From the NCBI GenBank assembly GCA_026387315.1, contig JAPLLY010000017.1, positions 1 through 64,000 of the forward strand: a stretch of 64,000 nt of DNA, written 5' to 3'. The DNA is from Candidatus Omnitrophota bacterium. GTDB taxonomy: Bacteria > Omnitrophota > Gorgyraeia > Gygaellales > Profunditerraquicolaceae. Made by a program: the position numbers and the translations under genes. Numbering within the stretch: position 1 is the first letter of the stretch; each line of letters opens with the position of its first letter. Shown in pieces: positions 1 to 8,415 of the stretch. The notes under the pieces were generated by a model. The model saw only the letters and a list, made by a program, of their open reading frames with translations. It was not told the origin of the DNA and did no database searches.

Positions 1-456
1 AGCGATAAATCCATGGCCGAGAAATTCGGCCGGACTAAGAAAGAAGCGCCAGAGCCGTTTAAATTTACCGCGGATTTCCAAGTGGAGGGATATTTACAAT
101 ATCGCGGAGATAATTTTGTGAAACGTTTTGACGCAAACTCATATCTCTATATTACTAAGGCGATGGATAATTTTGATGCCTCAAGAGGCCGTCCGCTTCA
201 AGATGTTTTGCATGGTACTAAGGCAAAGGTACTGGTGATTTCCTTTAAATCTGATTGGTTGTATCCGGCTTATCAGTCTAAAGAGATTGTCAAGGCCTGT
301 AAACTTGCGGGAGTCCAGACCACTTATTGTGAAATTGATTCAACTTATGGACATGATGCTTTTCTTTTGGAAGTTGAGGAAGAATCGCATTTAATCAGGC
401 ATTTTTTAAAAAAAGTATTTTATGCCTATGAGGTGACCGGTGAATATGGCGCGTAA
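1..456 (+). CDS. metX: Homoserine O-acetyltransferase, C-terminal part (5' end outside window)
   Basis: Alpha/beta-hydrolase that acetylates (or succinylates) homoserine from acyl-CoA in methionine synthesis. The reading frame is open from base 1 (SDKSMAEKFGR), so the gene is cut by the window edge and an ATG at 13 is internal. The visible part has the two C-terminal members of the catalytic triad in family context: Asp in FKSDWLYP and His in YGHDAFLLE. It overlaps the next gene, metW, by a few bases; the metX-metW pair is a common arrangement and supports both calls. The Ser nucleophile lies upstream of the window. Confidence 0.92.
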   Translation, partial: SDKSMAEKFGRTKKEAPEPFKFTADFQVEGYLQYRGDNFVKRFDANSYLYITKAMDNFDASRGRPLQDVLHGTKAKVLVISFKSDWLYPAYQSKEIVKACKLAGVQTTYCEIDSTYGHDAFLLEVEEESHLIRHFLKKVFYAYEVTGEYGA

Positions 457-1039
457 AGATATTCAATTGGATCATGCCGTGATATTGGATTTGATTAAGC
501 CGCAATCTAACGTGTTAGACTTAGGCTGCGGTAATGGCGACCTTTTGTATCTTTTAATTAAGGCCAAGAAGGCTCATGCTCAAGGTATTGAGATCGATGA
601 TCAGGCGATTTATAAGTGCGTGGCCAAAGGTTTAAATGTTTTTCACGGTGATGTGGATAGCGGCTTGGCGGAATTTAATGATAAATCTTTTGATTATGTG
701 GTGCTTAATCAAAGTATGCAGCAGATTCTGCATGTGGATAAGGTGCTTGCTGATGCCTTGCGTGTGGGTAAAAAAGTAATCGTAGGATTTCCTAATTTCG
801 CGCATTATAAATCAAGATTACAGATGTTTTTTCAGGGCAAGGCTCCGGTTACCGAAGCGCTTCCTTACCAGTGGTATGAAACTCCGAACTTACATTTTTT
901 AAGCATCCTTGATTTTAAGAAGTATTGCCGCGCCAAAAAGATTAATATCCAGCGCCAAGTTTGTATCGGCCAGAACCATAAGGTTTTGTTCTTACGTAAT
1001 TTGTTCGCGCAGGTAGGGATATTTTTAATATCGAAGTAA
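446..1039 (+). CDS. metW: MetW-like SAM-dependent methyltransferase
   Basis: Class I methyltransferase fold with the SAM-binding motif VLDLGCGNGDLL near residue 25 and an acidic GIEID strand end. It matches MetW in length (197 aa) and position directly behind metX, where MetW is thought to assist homoserine acylation. The frame opens at a GTG at 440, but GAGGTGA at 430-436 is better spaced for the ATG at 446, which is used here. It overlaps the metX stop by 11 bases, so translation is probably coupled. Confidence 0.85.
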   Translation: MARKDIQLDHAVILDLIKPQSNVLDLGCGNGDLLYLLIKAKKAHAQGIEIDDQAIYKCVAKGLNVFHGDVDSGLAEFNDKSFDYVVLNQSMQQILHVDKVLADALRVGKKVIVGFPNFAHYKSRLQMFFQGKAPVTEALPYQWYETPNLHFLSILDFKKYCRAKKINIQRQVCIGQNHKVLFLRNLFAQVGIFLISK

Positions 1040-1048
1040 GGAGGAAAG

Positions 1049-1228
1049 ATGCCATATATTAATCTTAAATTGGTAGGAAAACTTAGTAAGGAGCAGAAAG
1101 AAAAGATCGCTAAGGAATTTTCTGATACGTTGTTAAAAGTAGCTGGAAAGCCTAAAGAGAGCCTTTATCTGGTTATTGATGAGGTTAACGGAGAAAACTG
1201 GGCTAAGGGTGATAAGTTTTTTGGTTAA
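1049..1228 (+). CDS. 4-oxalocrotonate tautomerase family protein
   Basis: A 59-residue protein that begins Met-Pro (MPYINLKLVG). In this family Pro2 becomes the catalytic N-terminal proline after Met removal. The length is that of 4-OT subunits, and the segment KEQKEKIAKEFSDTL fits the single helix that follows the first strand. GGAGG lies just before the ATG at 1049, and the gene follows metW by 9 bases, so it is probably in the same operon. The substrate is unknown. Confidence 0.8.
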   Translation: MPYINLKLVGKLSKEQKEKIAKEFSDTLLKVAGKPKESLYLVIDEVNGENWAKGDKFFG

Positions 1229-1244
1229 TTAAGGGGACGAACCA

Positions 1245-1290
1245 CGTAGACCTACGCGGTCTACATATATGTAGACCGCGTAGGTCTACG
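1245..1290. repeat. 46-bp perfect palindrome
   Basis: The two 23-base halves are exact reverse complements (left half starts CGTAGACCTACGCGG, centre ATA/TAT). It sits between a degraded GGGGACG on the left (1234) and a GAACCGTC on the right (1312), so it looks like a palindrome nested in a decayed REP unit. As RNA it would form a very stable hairpin behind the tautomerase gene. Confidence 0.8.
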
Positions 1291-1428
1291 CAGGAAAAAT
1301 AGAACCGTCACCTGGATTTACTAAAGGAGCGTCAGCGGCGAAGAATTAAAAAAACAGATCCCCAAGATGAAAAAAATATCTTTAGCGCAAATTAAGGTAA
1401 ATGAAAAAGTAAGGTTCAAGGAGGTTGT

Positions 1429-1935
1429 TTGGGGCTAAATAATTTAAATAATAAATTTCGTCATTATCAAACTAAATTTAGTTTTGGCGCCACATCAGCT
1501 ATCATTACTAATTTAGGGATTATTACCGGTTTAGATACTCTCGCGCATCCTAGGGTGAGTATTATCGCGGGTATGTTGGTGGTTGCTTTAGCTGATAATA
1601 TTGCTGATTCGTTTGGTATCCATATCTATCAAGAATCTGAATGTATTGATAATAAAGAGATATGGTTCTCTACTTTAAGCAATTTTTTTACAAGAATATT
1701 TGTTTCATTAACATTTATTTTTTTGGTGGCCTTATTACCATTAAATTTAGCTGTGCCTTGTTCAATCTGCTGGGGGTTAGCCTTATTAGCCATAATGAGT
1801 TACGCTATAGCCAAAGATAGAAAAGTGAATCCGTATTCAGAAATTTTTAAACATATCAATATTGCTATTTTTGTCGTTATCCTAAGTCATTTTATTGGCA
1901 TATATATAATTAATAAAATTAGAATTGCGGCTTAA
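1429..1935 (+). CDS. VIT1/CCC1-like membrane protein
   Basis: A 168-residue membrane protein whose N-terminal part (FSFGATSAIITNLGIITGLD) resembles the first helix of VIT1/CCC1 iron-manganese transporters. The next helix, ALADNIADSFGIHIYQESE, keeps the family's acidic pattern. About five membrane segments are predictable by eye. The start is a TTG at 1429 with AAGGAGG at 1418-1424; no ATG is better placed. The family normally moves Fe2+ or Mn2+ out of the cytosol; that activity is inferred here. Confidence 0.65.
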   Translation: MGLNNLNNKFRHYQTKFSFGATSAIITNLGIITGLDTLAHPRVSIIAGMLVVALADNIADSFGIHIYQESECIDNKEIWFSTLSNFFTRIFVSLTFIFLVALLPLNLAVPCSICWGLALLAIMSYAIAKDRKVNPYSEIFKHINIAIFVVILSHFIGIYIINKIRIAA

Positions 1936-2043
1936 ATAATAGTAGAAGGTAAAATAAAAACCACGACGCCTGGGTTTGCAAAAGCCTTGAAAAACGCAAA
2001 TTGCTGAATCTGGAAACTTTTGGCCCGATGGATATCAATGTTT

Positions 2044-2079
2044 CTAGGGGACGGTTCTCTTTAGAGAACCGTCCCCTAG
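2044..2079. repeat. REP-like palindrome, GGGGACGGTTCT family
   Basis: A 36-bp inverted repeat with 17-base arms (CTAGGGGACGGTTCTCT) around TT, followed by a T-run, so it could also end transcription of the VIT-like gene. Related copies lie at 3720-3776, 12051-12096 and 13573-13609. Confidence 0.85.
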
Positions 2080-2137
2080 TTTTTTCTTGGTTAGATTTTC
2101 CCGCCTCTTACGTCAATTGCTGTAGGAGGTGGCAAAA

Positions 2138-3712
2138 ATGAGAAAAATAGTTTTTAGCGGGGTAGTGGTTTGGTTAAGTATTATGGGTAACGCGCTCTTA
2201 GCGGGGGATTTTAGCTGGGAAGATATCGGAAGGGAAAATCTTAATTGCCAGGCGCTTTTAGTTAACGCGCGGGAAAGCAAAATTATTTTTGCGGGAAAAC
2301 CCGGAAATATATTAAAAACTGATAATGCCGGCAAAAGCTGGCGCAGGGTATTAGTGGTAAAAGGAAAGGACTCTGATATTAATACCTTAGTGATGGAAAA
2401 GAATAATGGTAATGTTGTTTACGCAGCAACCGGTAATGGTTTATACCGAAGTAGTAATTTAGGAGAACGCTGGGAGAGGATTTTCCGGGGTAAAACGGAG
2501 CTGGAAAATCAGTGTACGGCGGTACTGAGCATTGCGCGGGCTGTATTTGTGGGTACAAAAGCCGGCCTTTTTATCAGCAGGGATTACGGCCGTAGCTGGT
2601 CTAAACAACAGGCAGGCATCGGCAGCGGTGGCGTACTTAATATTGAGTCCGGAGCCGGGAAAAATGCGGCTATTTATTTAGCCGTCACTAGCGGCATATT
2701 TAAATCTTTAGATGACGGTAAAAGCTGGGAGAGAATTTTTGTAAGTTCTTCTCGCCGGGACTCTGAGGAAGAGATGGTTAAGGATGAGCCGGAGCAGCCG
2801 GATAAGCTAACGGATATTAATTTTGTAAAGACAGATATACATAATAGCAATCTATTATATTTTTCCAGCGCCAGAGGAGTTTATCGGAGTTTAAACCAGG
2901 GCCAAAGCTGGGAGAAGCTGTCAGAATACGGTTTATTAAATCGTGATGTGAAGATGCTTTGTTTAGCGGATAGTTCAGAGCTTTACGCGCTTACTGCATC
3001 AGGAGTTTTTCTCTATAGCCCTGGCCGCTGGATAGAAATGTCATTTGGCCTGGCCGCGGGAAAATTAAATTTTTTGGTTTTAGATAATAAAACTAATATT
3101 TATATAGCTGGAGAAAAAGGTATCTATAAGGCTAATCCCAAGAATACCTCTAATTTTTTACCATCGGTTATGCTGCAGGAGTATCTTAAATCTGAACCGA
3201 ATGTGAGAGATGTTCAGAAGGCAGCAATAAAATATGCTGAGGTCAGTCCGGAAAAGATAGCGCAGTGGCGTAAAGGGGCGGCAAGAAAAGCATTATTACC
3301 GCAGGTCAGTATTGGCCTAGACCGTAATAGTACAGACTTATGGCATTGGGAGGGTGGTTCAACTACAAAAGCCGATGATGATACTTTACGGCGCGGCAAA
3401 GATAATATTGATTGGGATGTTTCTGTATCTTGGGATCTAAGTGATTTGATCTGGAATGACGCGCAGACAAGTATTGATGTGCGTTCAAAGCTGATGGTAG
3501 AGTTACGGGATGATATTTTGGACCAGGTGAATAAGCTTTATTTTGAACGTTTGAGGGTAAAATCTGAGTTGGATAATCTAGCTCTTGAGGATAGAAGTAA
3601 AAGATTTGATAAACAATTAAAACTTCAGGAACTGGTTGCTTCTTTGGATGCGCTTACCTCTGGATACTATTCAGAGCAACAGCGTTTACTGGCGTCAAAA
3701 CAGCAAGGTTAG
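2138..3712 (+). CDS. Exported beta-propeller (BNR/Ycf48-like) protein with C-terminal coiled-coil region
   Basis: Signal peptide at the N-terminus (KIVFSGVVVWLSIMGNALLAG). Then at least five Asp-box-like repeats of the form G(I/L)(Y/F)xSxDxGxSW between residues 60 and 270 (for example GNILKTDNAGKSW, GIFKSLDDGKSW, GVYRSLNQGQSW), as in Ycf48/sortilin-type propellers. From about residue 400 the sequence changes to a helical, TolC-like stretch (DQVNKLYFERLRVKSEL). The ATG at 2138 is chosen because GGAGGT is 8 bases upstream; a GTG at 2129 overlaps that site. It probably acts in the envelope; the partner is unknown. Confidence 0.7.
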   Translation: MRKIVFSGVVVWLSIMGNALLAGDFSWEDIGRENLNCQALLVNARESKIIFAGKPGNILKTDNAGKSWRRVLVVKGKDSDINTLVMEKNNGNVVYAATGNGLYRSSNLGERWERIFRGKTELENQCTAVLSIARAVFVGTKAGLFISRDYGRSWSKQQAGIGSGGVLNIESGAGKNAAIYLAVTSGIFKSLDDGKSWERIFVSSSRRDSEEEMVKDEPEQPDKLTDINFVKTDIHNSNLLYFSSARGVYRSLNQGQSWEKLSEYGLLNRDVKMLCLADSSELYALTASGVFLYSPGRWIEMSFGLAAGKLNFLVLDNKTNIYIAGEKGIYKANPKNTSNFLPSVMLQEYLKSEPNVRDVQKAAIKYAEVSPEKIAQWRKGAARKALLPQVSIGLDRNSTDLWHWEGGSTTKADDDTLRRGKDNIDWDVSVSWDLSDLIWNDAQTSIDVRSKLMVELRDDILDQVNKLYFERLRVKSELDNLALEDRSKRFDKQLKLQELVASLDALTSGYYSEQQRLLASKQQG

Positions 3713-3719
3713 TGAATCC

Positions 3720-3776
3720 CGGGGACGGTTCTAAAACACGGGGACGGTTCTTTTTTTTAAAGAGAACCGTCCCCTG
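3720..3776. repeat. REP-like hairpin, GGGGACGGTTCT family (double left arm)
   Basis: Two direct copies of GGGGACGGTTCT (near 3721 and 3740) are followed by the complementary GAGAACCGTCCCC (3763-3775). Either left copy can pair with the right arm. It separates the propeller gene from trxA. Confidence 0.85.
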
Positions 3777-3895
3777 ATTTTAAGCAAAAAAATGAAACCC
3801 TCTTGTTTCTTTTTTTCTTGCAATTATCAAGTGTTTGTGATAATTTAAGAAATCTCCCAATTTTATTAACCCAATTATTGTGAAGGATTAAAGCT

Positions 3896-4216
3896 ATGAG
3901 CGCGCAGCATTTCACGGATCTTAATTTTAAGAAAGAGGTATTAGAATCGGATTTGCCGGTTTTGGTGGATTTTTGGGCTGCTTGGTGCGGCCCCTGCAAG
4001 ATGATCGCGCCTTTAATTGATGAGCTGGCTAAGGAATATGCCGGTAAGATGAAAATCGGTAAAGTGGACGTTGATACAAATCCTAAGATTGCTACTAAAT
4101 ATGGGGTAATGTCTATACCGACGATTATATTTTTTAAAAAAGGCAAAATTATGAATCAGCTCGTGGGTGCGGCCAGCAAGCTGGATTTGAAGCGTAAGGT
4201 AGAGGAAAATTTTTAA
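3896..4216 (+). CDS. trxA: Thioredoxin
   Basis: A full-length 106-residue thioredoxin. The active site WCGPC lies in the usual VDFWAAWCGPCKM context, and the cis-proline motif is SIPTIIFF. It reduces disulfides in cytosolic proteins and is itself reduced by thioredoxin reductase, encoded about 4 kb downstream at 8416. AAGGAT upstream of the ATG at 3896 serves as ribosome site. Confidence 0.96.
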   Translation: MSAQHFTDLNFKKEVLESDLPVLVDFWAAWCGPCKMIAPLIDELAKEYAGKMKIGKVDVDTNPKIATKYGVMSIPTIIFFKKGKIMNQLVGAASKLDLKRKVEENF

Positions 4217-4217
4217 T

Positions 4218-4294
4218 GCGTCCCGCACCTTCTTTGTATTCAAAGTTTGAAGGTGTAGGATTTAATGAATAAATAAATGGAAGGTGCGGGATGC
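4218..4294. repeat. Inverted repeat of the CCCGCACCTTC family
   Basis: Left arm GCGTCCCGCACCTTC at 4218-4232, right arm GAAGGTGCGGGATGC at 4280-4294, 14 of 15 paired. The right arm contains the start codon of the next gene. A second copy lies at 7770-7850, so this is a dispersed repeat and not a gene-specific operator. Confidence 0.75.
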
Positions 4295-5379
4295 GTAAGA
4301 TCTTTATTGCCGCCACTAAACAAAATGACGGCAAGACGACGGTCTCTTTGGGGATTATCCGGAACTTGCAGCAAAAATTTGGTAAGGTGGGTTTTATTAA
4401 ACCGATCGGCCAGCGCTATCTAGAGGAAGAGGGTTTAAGGATTGATGAAGATTCTATTCTTATCGAAAAGGTCTGTGGAATAAAGAGCGGGCTTAAAGAC
4501 ATGAGCCCGATCGCCGTAGAGAAAGGTTTTACTGAAAAATATATTGCCAAGCCGGATAAAAAAAATATCAGTAACCAGATCCAAGATGCTTTTCGCAGAA
4601 TTTCTAAAAACCAGGAGTTAGTGGTTATTGAAGGCACCGGCCATGCCGGAGTGGGATCGGTATTTGATCATTCTAATGCCACGGTGGCCAGGCTTCTGGG
4701 CGCTAAGGTAATTATTATTTCTTCCGGCGGAGTGGGCCGGCCGATTGACGAGATTGTTTTAAATAAGGCTCTTTTTGAGAAAGAGGGGGTTAAGGTTTTA
4801 GGGGTAATCGTGAATAAAGTTTTACCGAATAAGTTTGATAAGATTAATCGGCTGGTAAGAAAAGGTTTAGAGAGAAAAGGGATTCAAGTATTAGGAGTGC
4901 TTCCTTATGATCCGATGTTGGCCCGGCCAACCATTGAACAAATTTTAGAAGAAACAGGTTTTGGAGTTCTTTGCGGAGGCGAATATTTGGAACGTTCGGT
5001 GGCCAAGGTGATTGTTGCCGCCATGGAGCCTCCTGACGCGGAGCGCTATATTAGTGAAGATAGCCTGATGATTACTCCCGGTGATCGAGAGGATATGATT
5101 ATGATTGCATTGAGTTGTTTTCGCGATTCCGGTAATAAAAAATTAAAAGTTTGTGGAATAGTTTTAACCTGCGGTATCACTCCCCAGGCGCCGATTATGG
5201 AGCTTTTAGTTAAAGCCAACATCCCTGTTCTATTAGCTAAATCTGATACCTATGATGTGGCTACTTGCGTGCATGATCTAACGGTAAAAATTAGGCCTTG
5301 TGATAAGGAAAAAATTGAGGCAGTAGAAAAGCTGATTAGAGAGAACATCGATTTTAAAAAAATTTTGTCCCACTTGTAG
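4291..5379 (+). CDS. BioD-like ATPase with DRTGG domain, Pta-associated
   Basis: A 362-residue protein with an N-terminal P-loop domain (AATKQNDGKTTVSLG, residues 8-22), as in dethiobiotin synthetase. This is followed by a DRTGG-type domain from about residue 215 (RPTIEQILEETGFGVLCGG). The same domain pair forms the N-terminal regulatory part of long phosphotransacetylases, and here it stands alone just upstream of a short pta. Its likely role is to regulate or assist acetyl-CoA/acetyl phosphate exchange. The start is set by the ATG at 4291 inside the repeat arm. Confidence 0.75.
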   Translation: MRKIFIAATKQNDGKTTVSLGIIRNLQQKFGKVGFIKPIGQRYLEEEGLRIDEDSILIEKVCGIKSGLKDMSPIAVEKGFTEKYIAKPDKKNISNQIQDAFRRISKNQELVVIEGTGHAGVGSVFDHSNATVARLLGAKVIIISSGGVGRPIDEIVLNKALFEKEGVKVLGVIVNKVLPNKFDKINRLVRKGLERKGIQVLGVLPYDPMLARPTIEQILEETGFGVLCGGEYLERSVAKVIVAAMEPPDAERYISEDSLMITPGDREDMIMIALSCFRDSGNKKLKVCGIVLTCGITPQAPIMELLVKANIPVLLAKSDTYDVATCVHDLTVKIRPCDKEKIEAVEKLIRENIDFKKILSHL

Positions 5380-5440
5380 TTTAGGTTTTAAAGTGGAATC
5401 CCGCCCAAAAATAATTGGGAGGCGGGGAAAGGGATTTAAA

Positions 5441-6370
5441 ATGAATGCCATAAGCAGGATTCGCAAACAGGCGGCAGTTAAAATTAAAACCATCGTTCTG
5501 CCGGAATACCAAGATGCGCGTACCTTGGAAGCAGTAGAAATTATTCGTAAAGAAGGGTTGGCTAATCCACTGGTTCTCACCCCGGAGATGATTGATAAGG
5601 AGAAAAAAGAAAGCTATATCCAGGAATATTATAAACTTTATCAATCAAAAGATATTGATTTAGATACGGTAAAGAAACTCTTTTCCGATAACCTTTATTA
5701 CGCGGCGATGATGACCAGGGAAGGCAAGGCGGATGGTTTAGTTGCCGGGGCAATGCATACCACCGCGGATGTGGCGCGCGCTTGTATCCGTTGTATCGGT
5801 TTAGATGAACGATTCACTATCGCCTCAAGTTGTTTTGTAATGGATGTGCCGAACTGCCAGTATGGTGATAATGGGACGTTTATTTTTGCCGATTGTGGGG
5901 TAATTCCGGATCCTAATGCTCGGCAGCTATCTTGTATCGCTCTAACCGCCGCGGAATTAGCTTCTAAGGTTTTGAATCTGGTTCCGCGGGTAGCTTTTTT
6001 GAGTTATTCTACTAAAGGGTCAGCTAAGACTAAATCCGCACAAAAGATTGCTGAAGCTTTAGCTTTACTTAAGACACTCTCGCCATCGATATTAGCCGAC
6101 GGAGAACTGCAGGCGGACGCGGCGATTGTTCCACAGGTAGCTAATATAAAATGTCCGGATAGCCCGATTAATGGAGAAGCCAATGTGCTTATTTTCCCTA
6201 ATCTGGAAGCCGGTAATATTACCTATAAACTCGTGCAGCGGTTAAGCGGTTGCCGGGCAATTGGCCCGTTATTTTTAGGTTTAAATAAGCCTGCTAGTGA
6301 TTTATCCCGGGGATGTTTTACCGAAGATATCGTGGATAGCGTGGCGGTTACGGCAATTAGGGCGCAATAA
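5441..6370 (+). CDS. pta: Phosphate acetyltransferase (short form)
   Basis: Converts acetyl-CoA plus phosphate to acetyl phosphate and CoA. The 309 residues cover only the catalytic PTA domain, with family segments GLVAGAMHTTADVARACI, SSCFVMDVPN, FADCGVIPDPNARQLS and SYSTKGSAK. The frame opens at a GTG at 5393, but the ATG at 5441 has GGGGAAAGGG upstream and matches the usual family start. The stop overlaps the ackA start (TAATG), so the two are translated together. The pair makes ATP from acetyl-CoA in fermentation, or activates acetate in reverse. Confidence 0.93.
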   Translation: MNAISRIRKQAAVKIKTIVLPEYQDARTLEAVEIIRKEGLANPLVLTPEMIDKEKKESYIQEYYKLYQSKDIDLDTVKKLFSDNLYYAAMMTREGKADGLVAGAMHTTADVARACIRCIGLDERFTIASSCFVMDVPNCQYGDNGTFIFADCGVIPDPNARQLSCIALTAAELASKVLNLVPRVAFLSYSTKGSAKTKSAQKIAEALALLKTLSPSILADGELQADAAIVPQVANIKCPDSPINGEANVLIFPNLEAGNITYKLVQRLSGCRAIGPLFLGLNKPASDLSRGCFTEDIVDSVAVTAIRAQ

Positions 6371-7425
6371 TGAAAATATTAGTTATTAATAGCGGGAGTT
6401 CATCGATTAAGTATAAGCTTTTTGATATGCCTTCTGAGCGGGAAGTCAAAAAAGGCGCGATTGAACATATCGGCGAAGACGGCTCAAAGTTTAACAATCA
6501 TTACTCGGGCCTAAAAATCATACTCCAGGAAACTAAGCTGGTGGAAGCGGTGGGGCACCGGGTGGTGCATGGAGCCGAAGATTTTAATAAACCTGTCTTG
6601 GTCTCTCCGCGTGTAATTAAAGGAATTAAGAAATGCTGCGCGATCGCCCCCTTACATAATCCGGCTAATTTATCCGGGATACTTGCAACTGCGAAGCTTT
6701 TGCCCGGCGTAAAGCAGGTTGTGGTTTTTGATACAGCCTATCATCAAAGCCTGCCGGAGCATGCTTTTATATATGGGCTGCCGTATGATTATTATCAGAA
6801 ATTAAGGGTCAGAAAATATGGTTTTCATGGCACTAGCCATGAATACGTCGCGCTAGAAGCCAGCCGTATTTTAAAAAAGCCGCTGAGTAAATTAAAATTA
6901 ATTACTTGCCACTTAGGTAATGGCTGTAGTATTACCGCTATTGACCGGGGTAAATCCGTAGATACGAGTATGGGGTTTACCCCTTTAGAGGGTTTGGTGA
7001 TGGGTACGCGTTGCGGTGATGTTGACCCGGCTTTGATTACGCATATTATGCGCAAGAAGAATTACAACACGAAACAAATGGACCGTATTTTAAATAAAGA
7101 GAGCGGGTTAAAAGGAATATCCGGCATCAGTAATGATATGCGCTTACTTGAAGAAAAAGCTAATGCCGGAAACAAGCGCGCGAAACTGGCCGTAGATATT
7201 TTTGTTTATCGTGTTCGAAAATATATCGGCGCGTATTTAGCGGTTCTGGGAGGATTAGACGCTCTGGTCTTTACTGCCGGTATCGGGGAAAATCAACCCT
7301 TGGTTAGAAGTAGTATCTGCCAGGGATTATTTAATTGTTTAGCTAAGAAGCCCAAGATCATGGTTATTCCTACGAACGAAGAACTAATGATTGCTCGAAA
7401 AACCTACAAATTAATAAGGAGATGA
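6370..7425 (+). CDS. ackA: Acetate kinase
   Basis: Transfers phosphate between acetyl phosphate and ADP. Starts [18 protein letters not shown], the phosphate-1 loop of the family. [38 protein letters not shown] and [12 protein letters not shown] follow in order. At 351 aa it is shorter than the roughly 400 aa usual for AckA, mostly through a compact N-terminal lid and C-terminus; every motif I could look for is present. It overlaps pta by one base. Confidence 0.95.
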   Translation: MKILVINSGSSSIKYKLFDMPSEREVKKGAIEHIGEDGSKFNNHYSGLKIILQETKLVEAVGHRVVHGAEDFNKPVLVSPRVIKGIKKCCAIAPLHNPANLSGILATAKLLPGVKQVVVFDTAYHQSLPEHAFIYGLPYDYYQKLRVRKYGFHGTSHEYVALEASRILKKPLSKLKLITCHLGNGCSITAIDRGKSVDTSMGFTPLEGLVMGTRCGDVDPALITHIMRKKNYNTKQMDRILNKESGLKGISGISNDMRLLEEKANAGNKRAKLAVDIFVYRVRKYIGAYLAVLGGLDALVFTAGIGENQPLVRSSICQGLFNCLAKKPKIMVIPTNEELMIARKTYKLIRR

Positions 7426-7429
7426 TGGA

Positions 7430-7789
7430 ATGTTAAGAACGATGTTAAAATCTAAGATTCACCGGGCAACTGTAACCGAAGCTAATCTTTATTATGAAGG
7501 CAGTATTACTATTGATGCGGATCTCATTTTAGCCGCGGATATTTTAGAGCATGAAAAGGTGGAGGTGCTTAATCTTAATAACGGTTTGCGGATTGAAACT
7601 TATGTAATTAAAGGCAAGCCTGGCAGCGGGGTGATCTGTTTAAACGGCCCGGCGGCTCGCGGTTCTTGTCCCGGAGATCAGGTGATTATTGTTTCTTACG
7701 CGGCTGTCGAAGATAAACAGGCCAAAACCATTAAAGCTAAAATTATAAAAGTAGATGCTAGAAACAAAATTAATCCCGCACCTTCTTGA
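7430..7789 (+). CDS. panD: Aspartate 1-decarboxylase proenzyme
   Basis: Makes beta-alanine from aspartate for pantothenate and CoA synthesis. The self-cleavage site Gly-Ser is in [10 protein letters not shown] (near residues 24-25), where Ser becomes the pyruvoyl cofactor. [10 protein letters not shown] and [16 protein letters not shown] are family motifs. The last residues (NKINPAPS) are encoded by the left arm of a dispersed repeat (7770-7786), so the native C-terminus has been altered. A CoA-linked gene here suits the neighbouring acetyl-CoA enzymes. Confidence 0.93.
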   Translation: MLRTMLKSKIHRATVTEANLYYEGSITIDADLILAADILEHEKVEVLNLNNGLRIETYVIKGKPGSGVICLNGPAARGSCPGDQVIIVSYAAVEDKQAKTIKAKIIKVDARNKINPAPS

Positions 7790-7850
7790 TAATTAATATA
7801 GAAAGCGCGGGGGGTTAAAATGAATGAACAAAGAGAAGGTGCGGGGTTAA
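7770..7850. repeat. Inverted repeat of the CCCGCACCTTC family, overlapping two genes
   Basis: Left arm TTAATCCCGCACCTTCT at 7770-7786, right arm AGAAGGTGCGGGGTTAA at 7834-7850, 16 of 17 paired. The left arm codes for the end of panD and the right arm for residues 6-10 of def. It is the same family as 4218-4294. Confidence 0.78.
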
Positions 7851-8401
7851 AGATTAAAGTATTCGGGGATTCCATTTTAAGGAAAAAAGCTAAGCGCCTG
7901 GGACGGATTACCGATGAACACCGCAGGGTTCTTAGCCAGATGGCTAAAGCTATGTATGATGATTTCGGAATTGGCCTGGCTGCTCCGCAAGTTGGCCATA
8001 GTTTGCAATTAATTGTTGTGGATATCGGAGAGGGCCTTTATAAATTAGTTAACCCTATAATTGTAAAGAGGCAGGGCAGGCAGTCAATCAGCGAAGGTTG
8101 TTTAAGTGTGCCGGGAGTTTCTATTAAGGTCAAACGCGCCAAACAGGTCTGGGTGCAGGCTCAGGATGAAAACAGCCGCTTCCTAGAAATTGAAGCTAAA
8201 GACCTTTTTGCCTGCGTTTTGCAGCATGAAATTGATCATTTAAAAGGTAAACTGATCATTGATTACGCGTCATTCTTGCAGAAATTGCGCATTAAAAGAA
8301 AATTAGCTGCTTTAAGATATGCGTCAGTGAACGGGGAAAAAAATAAAAGTGTCATTACGAGGAGCGCAGCGACGAAGCAATCTCGTAAATTACAGCTTTA
8401 G
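7820..8401 (+). CDS. def: Peptide deformylase
   Basis: Removes the formyl group from nascent proteins; metal-dependent. All three motifs are present: GIGLAAPQVG, EGCLSVPG and QHEIDHLKG. The natural family start (LKIKVFGDSILRKKA) is preceded by about ten extra residues (MNEQREGAG) coded by a repeat arm. The C-terminus ends in VITRSAATKQS, the translation of another dispersed repeat (8351-8385). No closer start codon exists, so both additions should be translated. The enzyme core is intact. Confidence 0.93.
   Translation: MNEQREGAGLKIKVFGDSILRKKAKRLGRITDEHRRVLSQMAKAMYDDFGIGLAAPQVGHSLQLIVVDIGEGLYKLVNPIIVKRQGRQSISEGCLSVPGVSIKVKRAKQVWVQAQDENSRFLEIEAKDLFACVLQHEIDHLKGKLIIDYASFLQKLRIKRKLAALRYASVNGEKNKSVITRSAATKQSRKLQL
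8351..8385. repeat. Dispersed repeat GTCATTACGAGGAGCGCAGC, inside def
   Basis: This 35-base sequence (ends GACGAAGCAATCTCG) is of a kind found scattered in many bacterial genomes. Here it forms the last codons of def (VITRSAATKQS), which shows it entered a coding end without breaking it. Confidence 0.7.
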
Positions 8402-8415
8402 TAGAAGGTGATAAT

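Noticed and set aside
1369-1437. 22-codon frame before the VIT-like gene
   Set aside because: Overlaps the TTG start of the next gene and has no family support; may be a leader peptide.
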